This document shows positions 29,717 to 29,937 of a DNA stretch of 29,937 bases, piece after piece. The notes under the pieces are model-generated. The model was not told the origin of the DNA and did not search any database. It worked only from the letters and a program-made list of their open reading frames with translations. The translations under genes were made by a program, and so were the position numbers. The first letter of the stretch is position 1. Each line of letters starts with the position of its first letter. Origin of the DNA: a virus; IMG/VR virus record IMGVR_UViG_3300021962_000446, positions 1-29,937 of that record; one strand, given 5' to 3'.

Positions 29717-29937
29717 ATGGACACGCAAGAAGCAATCAATGAAGTCAAAGAATCATTACAGCAATTCGGTGTTCCGTGTTGGGTGGCTTACACCAGCCAC
29801 TCAGTTCGTAGCGCAGTTCCGAAAGAAGTGATGAGAAAATTGTTAGCGACAGCGAAAGTTTCGCAAGGTTGGTCTAAACAATTTGATGGACAACTTATTT
29901 TCGGAAGAACACGAACCGATGACAAAGAAAACATTTT
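29717..29937 (+). CDS. Truncated gene at window end, unknown protein
   Basis: The reading frame opens at ATG 29717, with AAGGAGG nearby, and runs off the window after 73 codons. It starts MDTQEAINEVKESLQQFGVP and includes CWVAYTSHSVRSAVPKEVMR. The visible part has no known motif. Given its own regulated promoter it may open an early operon. Confidence 0.72.
   Translation, partial: MDTQEAINEVKESLQQFGVPCWVAYTSHSVRSAVPKEVMRKLLATAKVSQGWSKQFDGQLIFGRTRTDDKENI

Overview
The window is a contiguous stretch of a tailed double-stranded DNA phage (siphovirus-type, HK97-fold) genome. All 49 genes I accept are on the + strand, packed head to tail with many 1- or 4-base start/stop overlaps (TAATG, ATGA, GTGA). 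A WhiB-like gene points to an actinobacterial host. The medium GC content, the Thr-rich stalk protein and the absence of a LysB-type mycolyl esterase suggest a non-mycolate, possibly freshwater actinobacterium; the Acidimicrobiia are one guess. Host assignment is inference. No integrase, repressor, DNA polymerase or tRNA is visible, so the genome probably continues beyond the window: the last gene is cut off, and the bases before the first gene are too few to judge.

Layout. (1) 38-3141: a ParB-like/DNA methyltransferase fusion, then small and large terminase. (2) 3152-9292: small membrane protein, portal, two virion accessory proteins, a very large prohead protease carrying an HAD-like phosphatase domain, and the major capsid protein, followed by two hairpins (the second a likely terminator). 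(3) 9419-12720: a small protein and a cassette of four glycosyltransferases inserted between capsid and connector genes. (4) 12746-21581: head-tail connector, neck/tail completion, tail tube, tail assembly chaperone with a clear -1 frameshift site (CCCTTTG at 14638), a gp10-like protein, an out-of-place primase-like gene, tape measure, baseplate/minor tail, a fibre-like protein, and a six-repeat beta-propeller that is the best receptor-binding candidate. (5) 21541-25240: a secreted PA14-like protein with a mucin-like stalk, holin candidates, an M15 peptidase endolysin and a secreted transglycosylase behind a structured leader. (6) 25286-29937: small early-type genes: WhiB, a resolvase-like nuclease, a Cas4/RecB-like exonuclease, an SSB-like protein, a DUF6378-like protein and several small proteins of unknown role, ending with a promoter and a truncated gene.

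Working together: terminase, portal, protease and capsid proteins build and fill the head; connector, tube, chaperone, tape measure and tip proteins build a tail of roughly 100 nm (from tape-measure length). The glycosyltransferases probably decorate the virion or alter the host surface. The lysis block cuts peptidoglycan with two different chemistries. The right-hand block probably handles DNA processing and host transcription.

The most unusual signals are: an RNA leader (24543-24667) whose hairpin loop equals the 16S anti-Shine-Dalgarno sequence and whose stem has a competing partner; a second leader (28058-28139) with the same three-strand layout; the four-glycosyltransferase cassette with a dual-frame start; the HAD-protease fusion; the phage-encoded mucin-like surface protein; and a short peptide motif shared by two virion proteins. 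No intergenic gap exceeds 300 bases.
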